Assembly: GCA_048267965.1 (NCBI GenBank)
Contig: JBLWWK010000004.1
Span: forward strand, 124,001-188,000
Origin: GCA-2705995 sp048267965
GTDB lineage: Bacteria > Bacteroidota > Bacteroidia > Flavobacteriales_G > Salibacteraceae
Length of the DNA: 64,000 bases
Direction of reading: 5' to 3'
Shown in pieces: positions 1-8,703 of this stretch. A program made the position numbers and the translations under genes. Positions within the stretch are counted from its first letter, which is position 1. Each line of letters opens with the position of its first letter. The notes below the pieces were generated by a model that was not told where the DNA came from, made no database searches, and was given only the letters and a program-made list of their open reading frames with translations.

Positions 1-455
1 TGGATATCGGTTCCTTCTAAAGCCTTAGCAATGGTAGTAGGAGCCATACACAAACCTACCAAAGGTTTTTGGGCAGAAACCACCTGAGTAATTAAGCTTT
101 TCACCTCTGGATTTATTTCACCATCAGGACCATCAAACGCCCATTTTGTATGGTTTTTGGCCGTTCCGAAACCACCTGGAATCACCAAGGCATCTAATTC
201 GTTTACATCAGCCGCACTTACTGCCTGTATTTGTCCACGGGCAATTCGAGCCGATTCAATCAACACGTTTCTGGTTTCTTCCATTTCTTCGCCCGTAATG
301 TGGTTAACTACGTGGTGCTGGTTTACATCAGGTGCTAGGCAAACGGCCTCACCTCCATTTTGTGCAATTGCTAAAAGAGCCAAGGTAGTTTCGTGAATTT
401 CTGAGCCATCGTAAACTCCGCTTCCCGATAAAAGAACGCCTATTTTTTTTGCCAT
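1..455 (-). CDS. elbB: ElbB-type DJ-1/PfpI family protein (3' end missing)
   Basis: A reverse frame starts at an ATG at 455 and runs off the left edge after about 151 codons. The product begins MAKKIGVLLSGSG and has the nucleophile elbow GLCMAPTT, with the reactive Cys near residue 136. This is the arrangement of ElbB, a cytoplasmic DJ-1/PfpI (class I glutamine-amidotransferase-like) enzyme with glyoxalase or deglycase-like activity. The family is about 215-220 residues, so roughly a third is missing. It starts 4 bp after the pepE stop and is probably co-transcribed with it. Family assignment is firm; the physiological substrate is not known from sequence. Confidence 0.88.
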   Translation of the reverse strand, partial: MAKKIGVLLSGSGVYDGSEIHETTLALLAIAQNGGEAVCLAPDVNQHHVVNHITGEEMEETRNVLIESARIARGQIQAVSAADVNELDALVIPGGFGTAKNHTKWAFDGPDGEINPEVKSLITQVVSAQKPLVGLCMAPTTIAKALEGTDI

Positions 456-459
456 TTTA

Positions 460-1182
460 TTAAGATTTTGGGTGCATTAAAAAAGTAAAATCGTCTTGGG
501 TAGTTAACTCATACGCTTCTTTATTTTTTTCGAAAATTCGTGCTGAATGTTCGCCCCACAATGAAATTTTGTCTCCATGAACCTCTAGCGCAGAGCCTTC
601 TCGAATACCTACGACTGGCTGTTCATTAAAAACATGAAATTCTTTAATTCTCGTTTCTCGAGTTTCGCCCATGTGTTTACTGGTAGGATCCGGATCTAAA
701 TAATGCGGATTGATGTTAAACGGAACCAAGCCTAACGCTTCGAAAGATGGCGGATACACAATGGGCATATCGTTCGTAGTTGAGATGGTTAACCCTGTGA
801 TATTGGCGCCTGCACTTGTACCCATGTATGGTTTTCCGTTTTTCACCGCTTCCCGAAGCGGCTCAATAATGTTGAGTTCATGCAAGCATTTCGTAAGCTC
901 AAAGGTGTTTCCGCCTCCGGTGAAAAATCCATCTGCCCAATCGATACCTTCTTCAATAGAAGAAAACGAAGTAAGGCCTTTCATTTCAAACCCTAAAGCT
1001 TCGAAAACAGCGGCTGCTTTCGCTGTATAATCCCCATGAGAAATGCCACCCGGACGAGCATAGGGTAAAAAAACAATCTTTTTTTTGCCGCTAAAAAACT
1101 CAGCAATTTTAGACTGGATATAACTTAAATACGGTTTACCATGAACCGTTGACGTGCTTACAATAAGAAGATGTTTTGCCAT
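460..1182 (-). CDS. pepE: Peptidase E (alpha-aspartyl dipeptidase, S51)
   Basis: This 240-residue cytoplasmic enzyme matches dipeptidase E, which cleaves N-terminal Asp-X dipeptides. The nucleophile elbow GTSAGANI is present with the Ser near residue 123, and the FFTGGGNT turn and a C-terminal half rich in His and Glu are as in the family. Length fits the usual 230-240 residues. It is followed 4 bp later by elbB on the same strand. It is preceded by the terminator of the aminopeptidase gene, so pepE-elbB probably forms its own unit with a promoter in the short gap around 1183-1254. Confidence 0.92.
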   Translation of the reverse strand: MAKHLLIVSTSTVHGKPYLSYIQSKIAEFFSGKKKIVFLPYARPGGISHGDYTAKAAAVFEALGFEMKGLTSFSSIEEGIDWADGFFTGGGNTFELTKCLHELNIIEPLREAVKNGKPYMGTSAGANITGLTISTTNDMPIVYPPSFEALGLVPFNINPHYLDPDPTSKHMGETRETRIKEFHVFNEQPVVGIREGSALEVHGDKISLWGEHSARIFEKNKEAYELTTQDDFTFLMHPKS

Positions 1183-1192
1183 ACTTACGAAA

Positions 1193-1226
1193 ATAAAAAA
1201 TCCGGATACTTAAAGCACCCGGATTT
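1193..1226 (-). terminator. Intrinsic terminator after the M17 aminopeptidase
   Basis: Inverted arms AAATCCGG / CCGGATTT (1198-1205 and 1219-1226) enclose a 13-base loop. On the reverse strand the hairpin is followed by a T run. It lies 29 bp past the aminopeptidase stop and just upstream of pepE. Confidence 0.75.
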
Positions 1227-1254
1227 CTAAAGTATTAAAACGGTCAATTTCTAT

Positions 1255-2685
1255 CTATTGAGCCATTTTCTTGGCAAAATCATAGATTAATCTTACCCCA
1301 ACTCCTGTTCCTCCAGTAGTTGAATAATGACTTGGTTTATCGATGTAAGCAGGACCCGCAATATCTAAGTGAATCCATTCGTAATCGGTGAAATGGTGCA
1401 AGAATTTACCGGCAGTGGTTGAACCACCAATTGGTCCGCCTAAGTTGCTCATATCAGCAATGTCTGATTTTAACAACTCATCGTATTCTCTCCAAAACGG
1501 CAATTCTGCAAGTCTTTCGTACGTTGCTTCTCCCGATTCTGACAATGCAGTCACATGCTTTTTAGAATCGTGAACCATGGCAATACCAAATGGGCCGGTG
1601 ATAGCTGCACCTGCTCCAGTTAATGTAGCCATATCAATAACCAATGCTGGATTGTATTTTTTAGCATACACCAAAGCATCTGCTAGTACCAAACGACCTT
1701 CAGCGTCTGTATTTTTCACTTCTACAGAAGTCCCGTCAGACATGGTAATAACATCATCTGCTACCAATGCATTTTTACCAATTCTGTTATCGGTTGCAGG
1801 AACCAACCCTACTACCCAGAGAGGTAATTTGTTTTTAGCGATTGCGTACATAGCGCCTGTTACGGCTGCACCGCCACCCATATCGCTTTTCATTGTAAGC
1901 ATATAACCACCTGTTTTCAAGTTGTTTCCGCCAGTATCGTAAACAATACCTTTACCTACCAAAACAAGCGGTTGCTCATTGGTAGCATTTTCTGGCTTCC
2001 ACTCCATGATGTTAAACGTGGGAGGGTCGATACTACCGCGGTTAACACCCAATAGACCACCCATTTTATGCGCTTCGATAGCTGCTTTATCTAAAACAGT
2101 GGTGGTAAAACCAGCTGTATCACCTGCGTTAGACATTGCTTTGCTAAAATTTTCAGCGTTTAAGGTAATTACTGGCTCGTTCACTAAGTCTCTAGCTAGA
2201 AAAACGGCTTCTACCGTATTGGTAAGCTCACTAATTTCTGCTTCAGAAACAGGGGTTCCTACTACAAACACCTCTTTTAGAGAGTGTTTAGATTTTTCGG
2301 TTTTAAACTGCTCGTAGCGATAACTCGCCAGCAATAAACCTTCTAAGAAACTGCGAACTAACACTGTATCTGAACTATTGGTCACAAAGCGAGCTGTTTC
2401 TGCTTTTTCTGTGGCCAAAAGTTGGTATGCTTTTGCTCCTAATCTGCGGTAATCTTCTAACTGATTGGTTGCAGATTCGGTTGATTTATTGATTTGAGCA
2501 GTTACTACACTGAAAGAACCTGAAGGTGTAGAAAATACTTGATTTTCTTTCTCTTCTGCTTTTTTAGAAAAGTAGCTGGGTTCTTTTACAAATGAGTAAC
2601 TACCAAAATCTGCTGCACCGCTGCTCAAGAAGATAACGTTATTTTCTTGAACATCAGCGTTAGCATGTAATGTGATTAAACTCAT
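1255..2685 (-). CDS. Leucyl aminopeptidase family protein (M17)
   Basis: A 476-residue M17 metallo-aminopeptidase that removes N-terminal residues from peptides in the cytoplasm. The family signature NTDAEGRL is intact and followed by VLADAL. The metal and catalytic Lys region (VLVGKGIVYDTGG, MKSDMGGGA) and the ATLTGA strand are also present. A slightly earlier in-frame codon exists at 2697, but the ATG at 2685 is preferred: it follows the ALDH stop (2687) by one base and begins MSLITLHANAD. The tight junction indicates translational coupling. A variant one mismatch from the GGTAGGAACC word lies at 2264-2273. Which member (PepA or PepB type) is unclear. Confidence 0.92.
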   Translation of the reverse strand: MSLITLHANADVQENNVIFLSSGAADFGSYSFVKEPSYFSKKAEEKENQVFSTPSGSFSVVTAQINKSTESATNQLEDYRRLGAKAYQLLATEKAETARFVTNSSDTVLVRSFLEGLLLASYRYEQFKTEKSKHSLKEVFVVGTPVSEAEISELTNTVEAVFLARDLVNEPVITLNAENFSKAMSNAGDTAGFTTTVLDKAAIEAHKMGGLLGVNRGSIDPPTFNIMEWKPENATNEQPLVLVGKGIVYDTGGNNLKTGGYMLTMKSDMGGGAAVTGAMYAIAKNKLPLWVVGLVPATDNRIGKNALVADDVITMSDGTSVEVKNTDAEGRLVLADALVYAKKYNPALVIDMATLTGAGAAITGPFGIAMVHDSKKHVTALSESGEATYERLAELPFWREYDELLKSDIADMSNLGGPIGGSTTAGKFLHHFTDYEWIHLDIAGPAYIDKPSHYSTTGGTGVGVRLIYDFAKKMAQ

Positions 2686-2686
2686 C

Positions 2687-4231
2687 TTAGATATCAAACT
2701 TGATTCCTTGAGCTAAAGGAAGTTCTGTTGAGTAATTTACGGTATTGGTTTGTCTGCGCATGTAAGCTTTCCATGCATCAGAACCAGACTCACGTCCGCC
2801 ACCGGTTTCTTTTTCACCACCGAAAGCACCACCGATTTCTGCACCAGAAGTACCAATGTTTACGTTAGCAATACCACAATCTGAACCTGTAGCAGACAAG
2901 AATGTGTAAGCATCTTGCATGTTATCGGTCATGATCGCTGAAGAAAGACCTTGACGTACACCATTTTGAATAGCCAATGCATCGTTTACATCGCCAGTAT
3001 ACTTGATTAAGTAAAGAATTGGAGCAAACGTTTCGTCTTGTACAATTTCGTAATGGTTTTCTGCTTCAATGATACAAGGCTTTACGTAGCAGCCGCTTTC
3101 GTAGCCTTCACCTTCAAGAACGCCACCTTCTACAATTACGTTTCCGCCTTCTTCTTTTGCCTTAGCAATGGCGTTTTCGTAATTCTTCACTGCGTCTTGA
3201 TCGGTAAGAGGACCAACGTGATTGTTTTCGTCTAATGGGTTTCCGATACGAAGTTGAGCATAAGCATCAGTAAGTGCTTTCTTCACTTCGTTGTATTTAG
3301 ATTCGTGTACAATTAATCTACGAGTAGATGTACAACGTTGACCAGCGGTTCCTACAGCGCCAAATACAGCACCGATTACGGTCATTTTCATGTTCGCTTC
3401 TGGAGTTACAATAATGGCGTTGTTACCACCTAACTCAAGAATTGTTTTACCTAAACGTGCCGCTACTGTTTGCCCAACGATTTTACCCATTCTAGTAGAA
3501 CCTGTTGCCGAAACTAAAGGCACACGGTTGTCTTGAGTCATGTACTCACCTACTTTGTAATCGCCATTTACTAGGCAAGAAATACCTTCTGGAAGGTTGT
3601 TTTCTTTAATTACTTCAGCGAAAATATTTTGACATGCGATACCGCAAAGTGGAGACTTTTCAGATGGTTTCCAAACACATACATCACCACAAACCCAAGC
3701 TAGCGCTGTATTCCAGCTCCAAACAGCCACAGGAAAGTTGAATGCAGAGATAATTCCAACGATTCCCATTGGGTGCCATTGCTCTTGCATGTGGTGTAAC
3801 GGACGCTCAGATTTGATGGTTAAGCCATGTAGCTGGCGAGATAAACCTACCGCAAAATCGCAGATATCAATCATTTCTTGAACTTCTCCCCATCCTTCTT
3901 GAAGAGATTTTCCCATTTCGTAAGAAACCAAACGACCTAAAGCTTCTTTGTTTTCGCGTAATTTTTCACCAAACTGACGAACAATCTCACCTCGCTGAGG
4001 AGCTGGCATAGTTCTCCACTCTACAAATGCTTCTTGTGCTTTAGCAATTACCGCTTCGTAATCTTCTTGTGTAGTGGAAGTTACCTTACCGATAAGCTTA
4101 CCATCTACTGGAGAATAACTTTCGATTTCAGCACCTGAACCAAAAGAGTTTAAACCCGTAGAAGTTCCTTGGTTAACAGCTTGAACGCCCAGTGTTTTTA
4201 AGGCTTCTTGAATTCCAAATTGGTCTGACAT
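2687..4231 (-). CDS. Antiquitin-type aldehyde dehydrogenase (ALDH7, L-aminoadipate-semialdehyde dehydrogenase)
   Basis: A 514-residue NAD-dependent aldehyde dehydrogenase of the ALDH7 group, which oxidises alpha-aminoadipate semialdehyde in lysine catabolism. Diagnostic segments are the catalytic Cys in GTAGQRCTSTRR, the general base in ELGGNNAIIV, and FNFPVAVWSWN. The frame is open 17 codons further upstream, but the ATG at 4231 gives the family-like start MSDQFGIQEALKTLGV. It also places a good TTTG / TACCTTTG promoter 24 bp upstream. The gene is directly coupled to the aminopeptidase, suggesting a joint amino-acid degradation role. A near-match to GGTTCCTACC lies at 3347-3356, encoding the V-G-T before the catalytic loop. 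Confidence 0.93.
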   Translation of the reverse strand: MSDQFGIQEALKTLGVQAVNQGTSTGLNSFGSGAEIESYSPVDGKLIGKVTSTTQEDYEAVIAKAQEAFVEWRTMPAPQRGEIVRQFGEKLRENKEALGRLVSYEMGKSLQEGWGEVQEMIDICDFAVGLSRQLHGLTIKSERPLHHMQEQWHPMGIVGIISAFNFPVAVWSWNTALAWVCGDVCVWKPSEKSPLCGIACQNIFAEVIKENNLPEGISCLVNGDYKVGEYMTQDNRVPLVSATGSTRMGKIVGQTVAARLGKTILELGGNNAIIVTPEANMKMTVIGAVFGAVGTAGQRCTSTRRLIVHESKYNEVKKALTDAYAQLRIGNPLDENNHVGPLTDQDAVKNYENAIAKAKEEGGNVIVEGGVLEGEGYESGCYVKPCIIEAENHYEIVQDETFAPILYLIKYTGDVNDALAIQNGVRQGLSSAIMTDNMQDAYTFLSATGSDCGIANVNIGTSGAEIGGAFGGEKETGGGRESGSDAWKAYMRRQTNTVNYSTELPLAQGIKFDI

Positions 4232-4254
4232 AATTGATTTATTTGAATGTAAAG

Positions 4255-4283
4255 CAAAGGTATCAAAACCAAAAGGCAACAAA
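4255..4283 (-). promoter_or_regulatory. Bacteroidota-type promoter of the ALDH7-aminopeptidase operon
   Basis: Reading leftward, TTTG (4283-4280), a 17-base spacer and TACCTTTG (4262-4255) match the TTTG / TAnnTTTG consensus of the Bacteroidota housekeeping sigma factor. It lies 24 bp before the preferred ATG at 4231, which supports that start. Confidence 0.72.
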
Positions 4284-4301
4284 AGTGGAAAAGCAGATTT
4301 A

Positions 4302-4685
4302 TTACACGGCAGCCTTTAGTAAAGCATCCATTTCTCGTAATAGTTCTTCTTTATTAATCGGTTTAGCGAGGTATTGATTAAACCCTTGTGCTAAAAATCG
4401 CTCCCGATCGTTAGAAAGTGCGTAAGCGGTTACTGCAATAGAAGGTAAATTTTCGAGACCAGGCATTGAACGAATTCTTCTGAGAACTTCTACCCCATCG
4501 AGTTCTTCGTCTCCCAGATTTATATCCATTAAAACGATGTCGTATGCTTTCTCCTTTATTTTCTGAAGCGCAATAGTACCATCAGAAGCAATATCGCTCT
4601 CGTGATGTTCACTAATAAACTTCTGTGTAATAAACGCATTTATATTATCGTCTTCTACTATAAGAACTGATCCCATTTTAGACAT
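4302..4685 (-). CDS. Single-domain response regulator (CheY-like receiver)
   Basis: A 127-residue stand-alone receiver domain. The acidic pocket is VEDDN, the phospho-acceptor is Asp54 in VLMDINL, the Thr switch is in IAVTAYA and the Lys is in YLAKPINK. There is no output domain, so it probably relays phosphate or acts by protein-protein contact. No kinase lies next to it; the nearest kinase cluster is 7 kb away on the other strand. It is separated from the upstream flippase by a 291-bp gap that contains a copy of the CGGTAGGAACCG motif and a -7-like TACCTTTG. Confidence 0.9.
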   Translation of the reverse strand: MSKMGSVLIVEDDNINAFITQKFISEHHESDIASDGTIALQKIKEKAYDIVLMDINLGDEELDGVEVLRRIRSMPGLENLPSIAVTAYALSNDRERFLAQGFNQYLAKPINKEELLREMDALLKAAV

Positions 4686-4718
4686 CCTGTTAATCGATAT
4701 TGCAACAACTCACCATCT

Positions 4719-4726
4719 CAAAGGTA
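4719..4726 (-). promoter_or_regulatory. Putative -7 element of the response-regulator gene
   Basis: TACCTTTG on the reverse strand matches TAnnTTTG and lies 34 bp before the ATG at 4685. No convincing TTTG -33 element is visible upstream, so this is only a half promoter. Confidence 0.45.
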
Positions 4727-4919
4727 GTTATCTAGAAAAAAAATAAAAGAAATTTTTTCAGGCATTCTACATTCTTAAAAAGGCCAGAAACAAGAATAGC
4801 CATAAAAACGACCTATCGCTCTGTTAATAAGCCGATTACATACTAATGTTTTTTTAACGGCCCCCGACTATATAGACTTAGTCTTCTTAAGCCTAACTCG
4901 CTAATTACTTCTTTTCTAT

Positions 4920-4931
4920 CGGTAGGAACCG
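4920..4931 (+). repeat. Interspersed motif CGGTAGGAACCG, intergenic copy
   Basis: Exact 12-base copy in the gap between the flippase (ends 4977) and the response regulator (starts 4685). The arms CGGT/ACCG surround AGGA. The rest of this 291-bp gap (4686-4976) holds only the -7-like site and A/T-rich sequence; I see no gene. Confidence 0.85.
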
Positions 4932-4976
4932 ACTCTCTGTCTCTACATGCCACTACCTCAACCTAAAACCTTCACC

Positions 4977-6260
4977 TCAGTGCAACCAAAACGTGTAACC
5001 CATTTTCGATTTGATGTAGCCAACACACCAAACATTTCTGAGCACTAAGCAAAACGAAGTAGCCAAAGCAGCACCAATAAAACCGTAAAACTGGATAAGG
5101 ATGAAGTTGAGCACAATATTCACCACCGTGGTAATGGCTAAGATAACCGAATAGAATTTTTCTTCGTTGGCCATCATTAAAAAAGAACCATTGGGCCCCA
5201 TTAATCCAGCCAATAAATACCCAACTCCTAAAATCAACACCCCTGTTTGCATACCTTCAGAAGGCACATTAAGAAAAGAAAGTAAAAAAGGCAACGCAAT
5301 TAATACCCCTCCGAAGAGTAAAACGGATCCTACCGAACTAATACGGGCACTCGATTTTGCCAAGGCAGAAATACTTTCTTTGTCTTTAGCAGCAAACATG
5401 GCTGCAAATTTTGCAGGTAAAATCGTGTTCAAAGCGACTAGCGGCAAGGTTACCAGTAAGCCCAACCGATAAATGGTATGGTAAGCGCCCAATTCGGTTT
5501 CGGTGGTTAAGAATCCCAGCATTAAAACATCGCTCCAATTGAGCAAAACCGTTACAGAAGAAACCATAAAAAACGGCATGGCTTTTCTCCGAATTTCACC
5601 ACTCGACAAACCAAAGTGCGGAGGTGTAAAAAGCACCTTTACAGAGGCCAACAAAGAAATAAGCAGCAACAACCAAGAAGAAGCAATAAAACTCCAAAAC
5701 GGAACCAGCTTGTTAGAAACACCTACCACAACGGCAATGCCTAATAAAATAAGGGTAAAAACACCGTAACCGTGGTGGCTTATGCTATACAACACATTAT
5801 TTCCACGTGTTCTTTGCGCTTCGTTGAGTAAATAATAGGCAATAAACAACGGTAAAATAGCGACTAACCATTTAAAAACTTCTTGGTAATCCGGAGCGTT
5901 TAAAGCGGCCGATAAGGGTTGGGCAAAAAGCAAGAAGAGAACGCCCGCTGCGGCCGATTGAAGAATCGCTAAAAAAAGCACCTTTAGCAACAGCCCGGCA
6001 TAAGAAGAAGTCTCGTTTTTACTGTGAAGAATACTTCCCTCTTTTAACAAGAAAGTATCCATGCCTGTCATGCTTAACAAAGCTGTTAAGTTAATAACCG
6101 TTGTTAGGTACGAAAAGGCTCCCAACGACTCTACGCTAAAAAATTCGGTGATGAGCCAAATATTAATGTAGCCCGCTAACATTCCAGCCACTTTACTTAT
6201 TAAAGGAATTAATCCTTTTACACCCAGACTTCCTTTATCTTTCAACAATTTGGCCAGCAT
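4977..6260 (-). CDS. Polysaccharide flippase family membrane protein (Wzx/MATE-like)
   Basis: A 427-residue, strongly hydrophobic protein with about 12 membrane segments. It begins with the typical layout of O-antigen/teichoic-acid flippases (PLISKVAGMLAGYINIWLITEFFSVESLGAFSYLTTVINL). Such proteins move lipid-linked oligosaccharides across the inner membrane. No glycosyltransferases or other polysaccharide genes are adjacent, so the substrate cannot be inferred. A second, only distantly similar flippase is at 54949-56436. Confidence 0.82.
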   Translation of the reverse strand: MLAKLLKDKGSLGVKGLIPLISKVAGMLAGYINIWLITEFFSVESLGAFSYLTTVINLTALLSMTGMDTFLLKEGSILHSKNETSSYAGLLLKVLFLAILQSAAAGVLFLLFAQPLSAALNAPDYQEVFKWLVAILPLFIAYYLLNEAQRTRGNNVLYSISHHGYGVFTLILLGIAVVVGVSNKLVPFWSFIASSWLLLLISLLASVKVLFTPPHFGLSSGEIRRKAMPFFMVSSVTVLLNWSDVLMLGFLTTETELGAYHTIYRLGLLVTLPLVALNTILPAKFAAMFAAKDKESISALAKSSARISSVGSVLLFGGVLIALPFLLSFLNVPSEGMQTGVLILGVGYLLAGLMGPNGSFLMMANEEKFYSVILAITTVVNIVLNFILIQFYGFIGAALATSFCLVLRNVWCVGYIKSKMGYTFWLH

Positions 6261-6550
6261 GCACGCTTTACTTTTTCACTCATAACGCGCAAACTAAATA
6301 ATAAATTACGCACGTAGCGTTCTATTCAAAAAATAAGAGAATTCTCTTTTCTCTGCATATAGACAAGAGCCGTAATACCCAAAACCTCGTTTACCGAACA
6401 GAGAGTTAGAACAATCGATACACATGGTAACCGCATCATTTTTTGTTTATTTGATGCTGAATAGCCTTTTCTACCGAAAAGAGTTGAAGAAATAGGCAAC
6501 TTTTCCCCACCCCACCTTCGTAGGTAAACTACCCATAAATAATTGTAGTG
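6261..6550. other. Intergenic gap between divergent flippase and sulfotransferase genes
   Basis: About 290 bp. I see no tRNA, strong promoter consensus or repeat. An open frame on the reverse strand here runs into the sulfotransferase gene and has no recognisable protein character. Confidence 0.5.
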
Positions 6551-7288
6551 ATGAATCAAGTTCGGTTTGTAATAACTGGAATGCCCCATTCTGGCTCTTC
6601 TCTTTTTGCCCACTTTGCCCATCAATCGGGAATTTATCTTGGCCAAAACATACCCGCTAACGCAACTGAATCTGCCTCTTTTGAAGATCCTGATTTTTTA
6701 TCGCTTCACCAGCCATCAGGAGTGATATCGCCTAAACTGCCCGATTATTTATCACCTCCATCGCGTCAGATACACGATCACTGGAAAAAAGAAGCCAAAG
6801 AAGTGTACCTCAAAAAATGTGACGACCATAAAGAAAAACCTGTTTGGGGGTGGAAACAGCCCAGAACCAGTCTTTTTCTCGATTTCTGGCAGCAAATTGA
6901 TCCAAAAATTCATTTTGTTTTCATTTTTCGTCATCCAACGGCCGTAGTAAGTTCGCTCTGCAAAGCTCATCGCAAATGTTACAGCCGCACTTATGCCAAC
7001 CGCTTGTACAAATCGTATATAGATCATAACCAAGCCATTGCTCAATTTATTCAACGCAATTTCAACTTTACTTTAGTAAGTTATGAATCGTTAGTCACTC
7101 GACCACAAGATGCCATTGAAGTGCTCTCTGAAGATTTAAATTTCCCGTTCGACTTGGCCGATTTTCACAAAGTGTTTTCTCCAAAGTCTACCAAAAGAAA
7201 ACGCAGAACCTGGCCCATGCTGGCGGCTTCTCATCGTGCAAAAGCAGAGCAGGTATACAGCATGCTTCAAATGCAACAATCATTTTAA
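6551..7288 (+). CDS. Sulfotransferase family protein
   Basis: A 245-residue P-loop protein. The 5'-phosphosulfate binding loop is TGMPHSGSSLFAH (residues ~9-21), and the 3'-phosphate motif is FVFIFRHPTAVVSSL with the Arg and Ser positions in place. The WGWKQPR segment before it is also typical. PAPS-dependent sulfotransferases of this type act on surface glycans or small molecules; the acceptor is unknown. A GTG at 6548 is in frame, but the ATG at 6551 is the natural start. It stands alone on the plus strand next to a divergent flippase, which may hint at a shared cell-surface role. Confidence 0.82.
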   Translation: MNQVRFVITGMPHSGSSLFAHFAHQSGIYLGQNIPANATESASFEDPDFLSLHQPSGVISPKLPDYLSPPSRQIHDHWKKEAKEVYLKKCDDHKEKPVWGWKQPRTSLFLDFWQQIDPKIHFVFIFRHPTAVVSSLCKAHRKCYSRTYANRLYKSYIDHNQAIAQFIQRNFNFTLVSYESLVTRPQDAIEVLSEDLNFPFDLADFHKVFSPKSTKRKRRTWPMLAASHRAKAEQVYSMLQMQQSF

Positions 7289-7350
7289 GCTTTTTTCAAT
7301 TAAAGTGAGTTTTCTACTGTAAATCAACACCTTAAAAAGAAGTGTAAAAT

Positions 7351-7362
7351 CGGTTCCTACCG
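7351..7362 (-). repeat. Interspersed motif CGGTAGGAACCG, intergenic copy (reverse orientation)
   Basis: Exact 12-base copy reading CGGTTCCTACCG on the plus strand, 63 bp after the sulfotransferase stop. It is in opposite orientation to the copy 290 bp further on in the same gap. Confidence 0.85.
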
Positions 7363-7641
7363 TTAAGAACGAACCCGATTTTAGAGAATGCTGTGTAAGT
7401 TTTTTCTTAATTTTTTGTTTAATTCTGGTTAGAATTGGTTGAAACAATGGCCATTATCTGTTTTCGACATTTCCATTCTAAAGGCCTTTTCTCATTTTTA
7501 AAAGAGCAAGAATTAAGCTTTTTCTTGTTTTATTTCGCAACAATTTTAAAATAGAAAGCAGCTGTAATACTATCAAAATCAGTAAAAACAATGATTTTGT
7601 TGGTTTCTAATGGTGCTGGTTTAAAAACATTTTTGCGTTTT

Positions 7642-7652
7642 CGGTAGGAACC
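7642..7652 (+). repeat. Interspersed motif CGGTAGGAACC, intergenic copy
   Basis: Exact 10-base core (7643-7652) preceded by C and followed by C instead of G. It lies about 145 bp upstream of the DUF2911 gene. Confidence 0.8.
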
Positions 7653-7794
7653 CAACTTTGCTTCGAATCGAAAAAAACAAGCCCCTTGTTGGCCATTTTT
7701 TGAATAGAAACAAAACCTTCTGCACCCATTTGAGCTATTGAAAATATGCCCAATTGATTCTTAACTTGCGCCAAATCTTAAAACCTAATTCAAG

Positions 7795-8643
7795 ATGAAA
7801 AAAACAATTCAATCAATCTTTGCGCTTGCGCTTACTTTCACTGTAGGAACTGCTGTAGCACAAGAACTTCCGGCTCCAAGCCCCATGGCAGAAGTTGAGC
7901 AGAAAATCGGTTTAACAGACGTAGAAGTAGAATATTCTCGTCCGGGTGCTAAAGACCGCGAAGTTTGGGGCGATTTAGTGCCTTACGACCAACTTTGGAG
8001 AGCGGGTGCTAACAAAGCAACAGCTATCGAATTTAGCTCAGATGTTGTTATTGGTGGTGTAGATGTAAAAGAAGGAAAATACGCACTTTTTATTCTTCCT
8101 TACAAAGGAAAAGCAGAAGTAATCTTAAACTCAAAAACAGAATCTTGGGGAACGGGAGATTACGATGAAGCGAATAACGTAGCTTCTTTCGAAGCTGATT
8201 TTACTGATGTGGAAATCGAAACAGAATCTATGTTATTTTACTTCGACAATGTAAAAAGCGGATCTGCCGATTTGATTTTAACTTGGGCTGGTAAAAGCAT
8301 TATTATGCCCATCGAAGTTGATTACATTGAAGCTTCTATTGAAAACATTAACAAAGCAGTTAAAGAAGACGCTGAAAACTTTAGAGTATTCAATAACGCT
8401 GCTGGCTTTTACTTAGACAACAACATTGATGCAAAGAAAGCATTAGAATACGCTAAGAAAAGTGTTGAGCTAGACGCTAAATTCTGGAACGTTAAAACAC
8501 TTTCTGAAGCTTATGCAGCTAACGGAGATTACAAAAACGCTGTTAAAACGGCTAAGAAATCTTTACAACTAGCAGAAGAAGCTAATTATGGCCCTTACAT
8601 TAAAATGAACAACGCAAACATTGATGCTTGGTCTAAAATGTAA
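7795..8643 (+). CDS. DUF2911 domain-containing secreted protein
   Basis: A 282-residue exported protein. Residues 1-22 form a signal peptide ending VAQ. The DUF2911 domain (about 30-180) is recognisable by VEVEYSRPGAKDREVWGDLVPYDQLWRAGANKATAIEF and the WGTGDYD stretch. The C-terminal third (EDAENFRVFNNAAGFYLDNN onward) is alpha-helical and TPR-like. DUF2911 proteins are common in Bacteroidota periplasm or outer membrane and their function is undefined. The gene is monocistronic between a 506-bp gap and a bidirectional terminator. Confidence 0.9.
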   Translation: MKKTIQSIFALALTFTVGTAVAQELPAPSPMAEVEQKIGLTDVEVEYSRPGAKDREVWGDLVPYDQLWRAGANKATAIEFSSDVVIGGVDVKEGKYALFILPYKGKAEVILNSKTESWGTGDYDEANNVASFEADFTDVEIETESMLFYFDNVKSGSADLILTWAGKSIIMPIEVDYIEASIENINKAVKEDAENFRVFNNAAGFYLDNNIDAKKALEYAKKSVELDAKFWNVKTLSEAYAANGDYKNAVKTAKKSLQLAEEANYGPYIKMNNANIDAWSKM

Positions 8644-8670
8644 GCCACTATTTTATGGGTTTATAAAAGA

Positions 8671-8703
8671 AAAATCCGCCTCGTTTCCGAGGCGGATTTT
8701 TTT
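8671..8703. terminator. Bidirectional intrinsic terminator
   Basis: Arms AAAATCCGCCTCG and CGAGGCGGATTTT enclose TTTC, with A and T tracts on both sides. It serves the convergent DUF2911 gene and the BNR-propeller gene and touches the latter's stop codon. Confidence 0.9.

Larger units (their letters stand above)
7289..7794. other. 506-bp intergenic region with two motif copies and a short open frame
   Basis: Besides the motif copies at 7351 and 7642 the gap contains a reverse-strand open frame of about 56 codons (roughly 7610-7780). It reads MGAEGFVSIQK, then MANKGLVFFDSKQS and WVPTENAKMFLNQHH, and starts only with TTG. It looks protein-like, but I recognise no family. It may be a remnant or chance. 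Confidence 0.4.

Noticed and set aside
6326..6646. A 106-codon reverse frame before and within the sulfotransferase gene
   Set aside because: It overlaps the start of a well-supported P-loop sulfotransferase on the other strand, has no signal, domain or coherent composition and no promoter.
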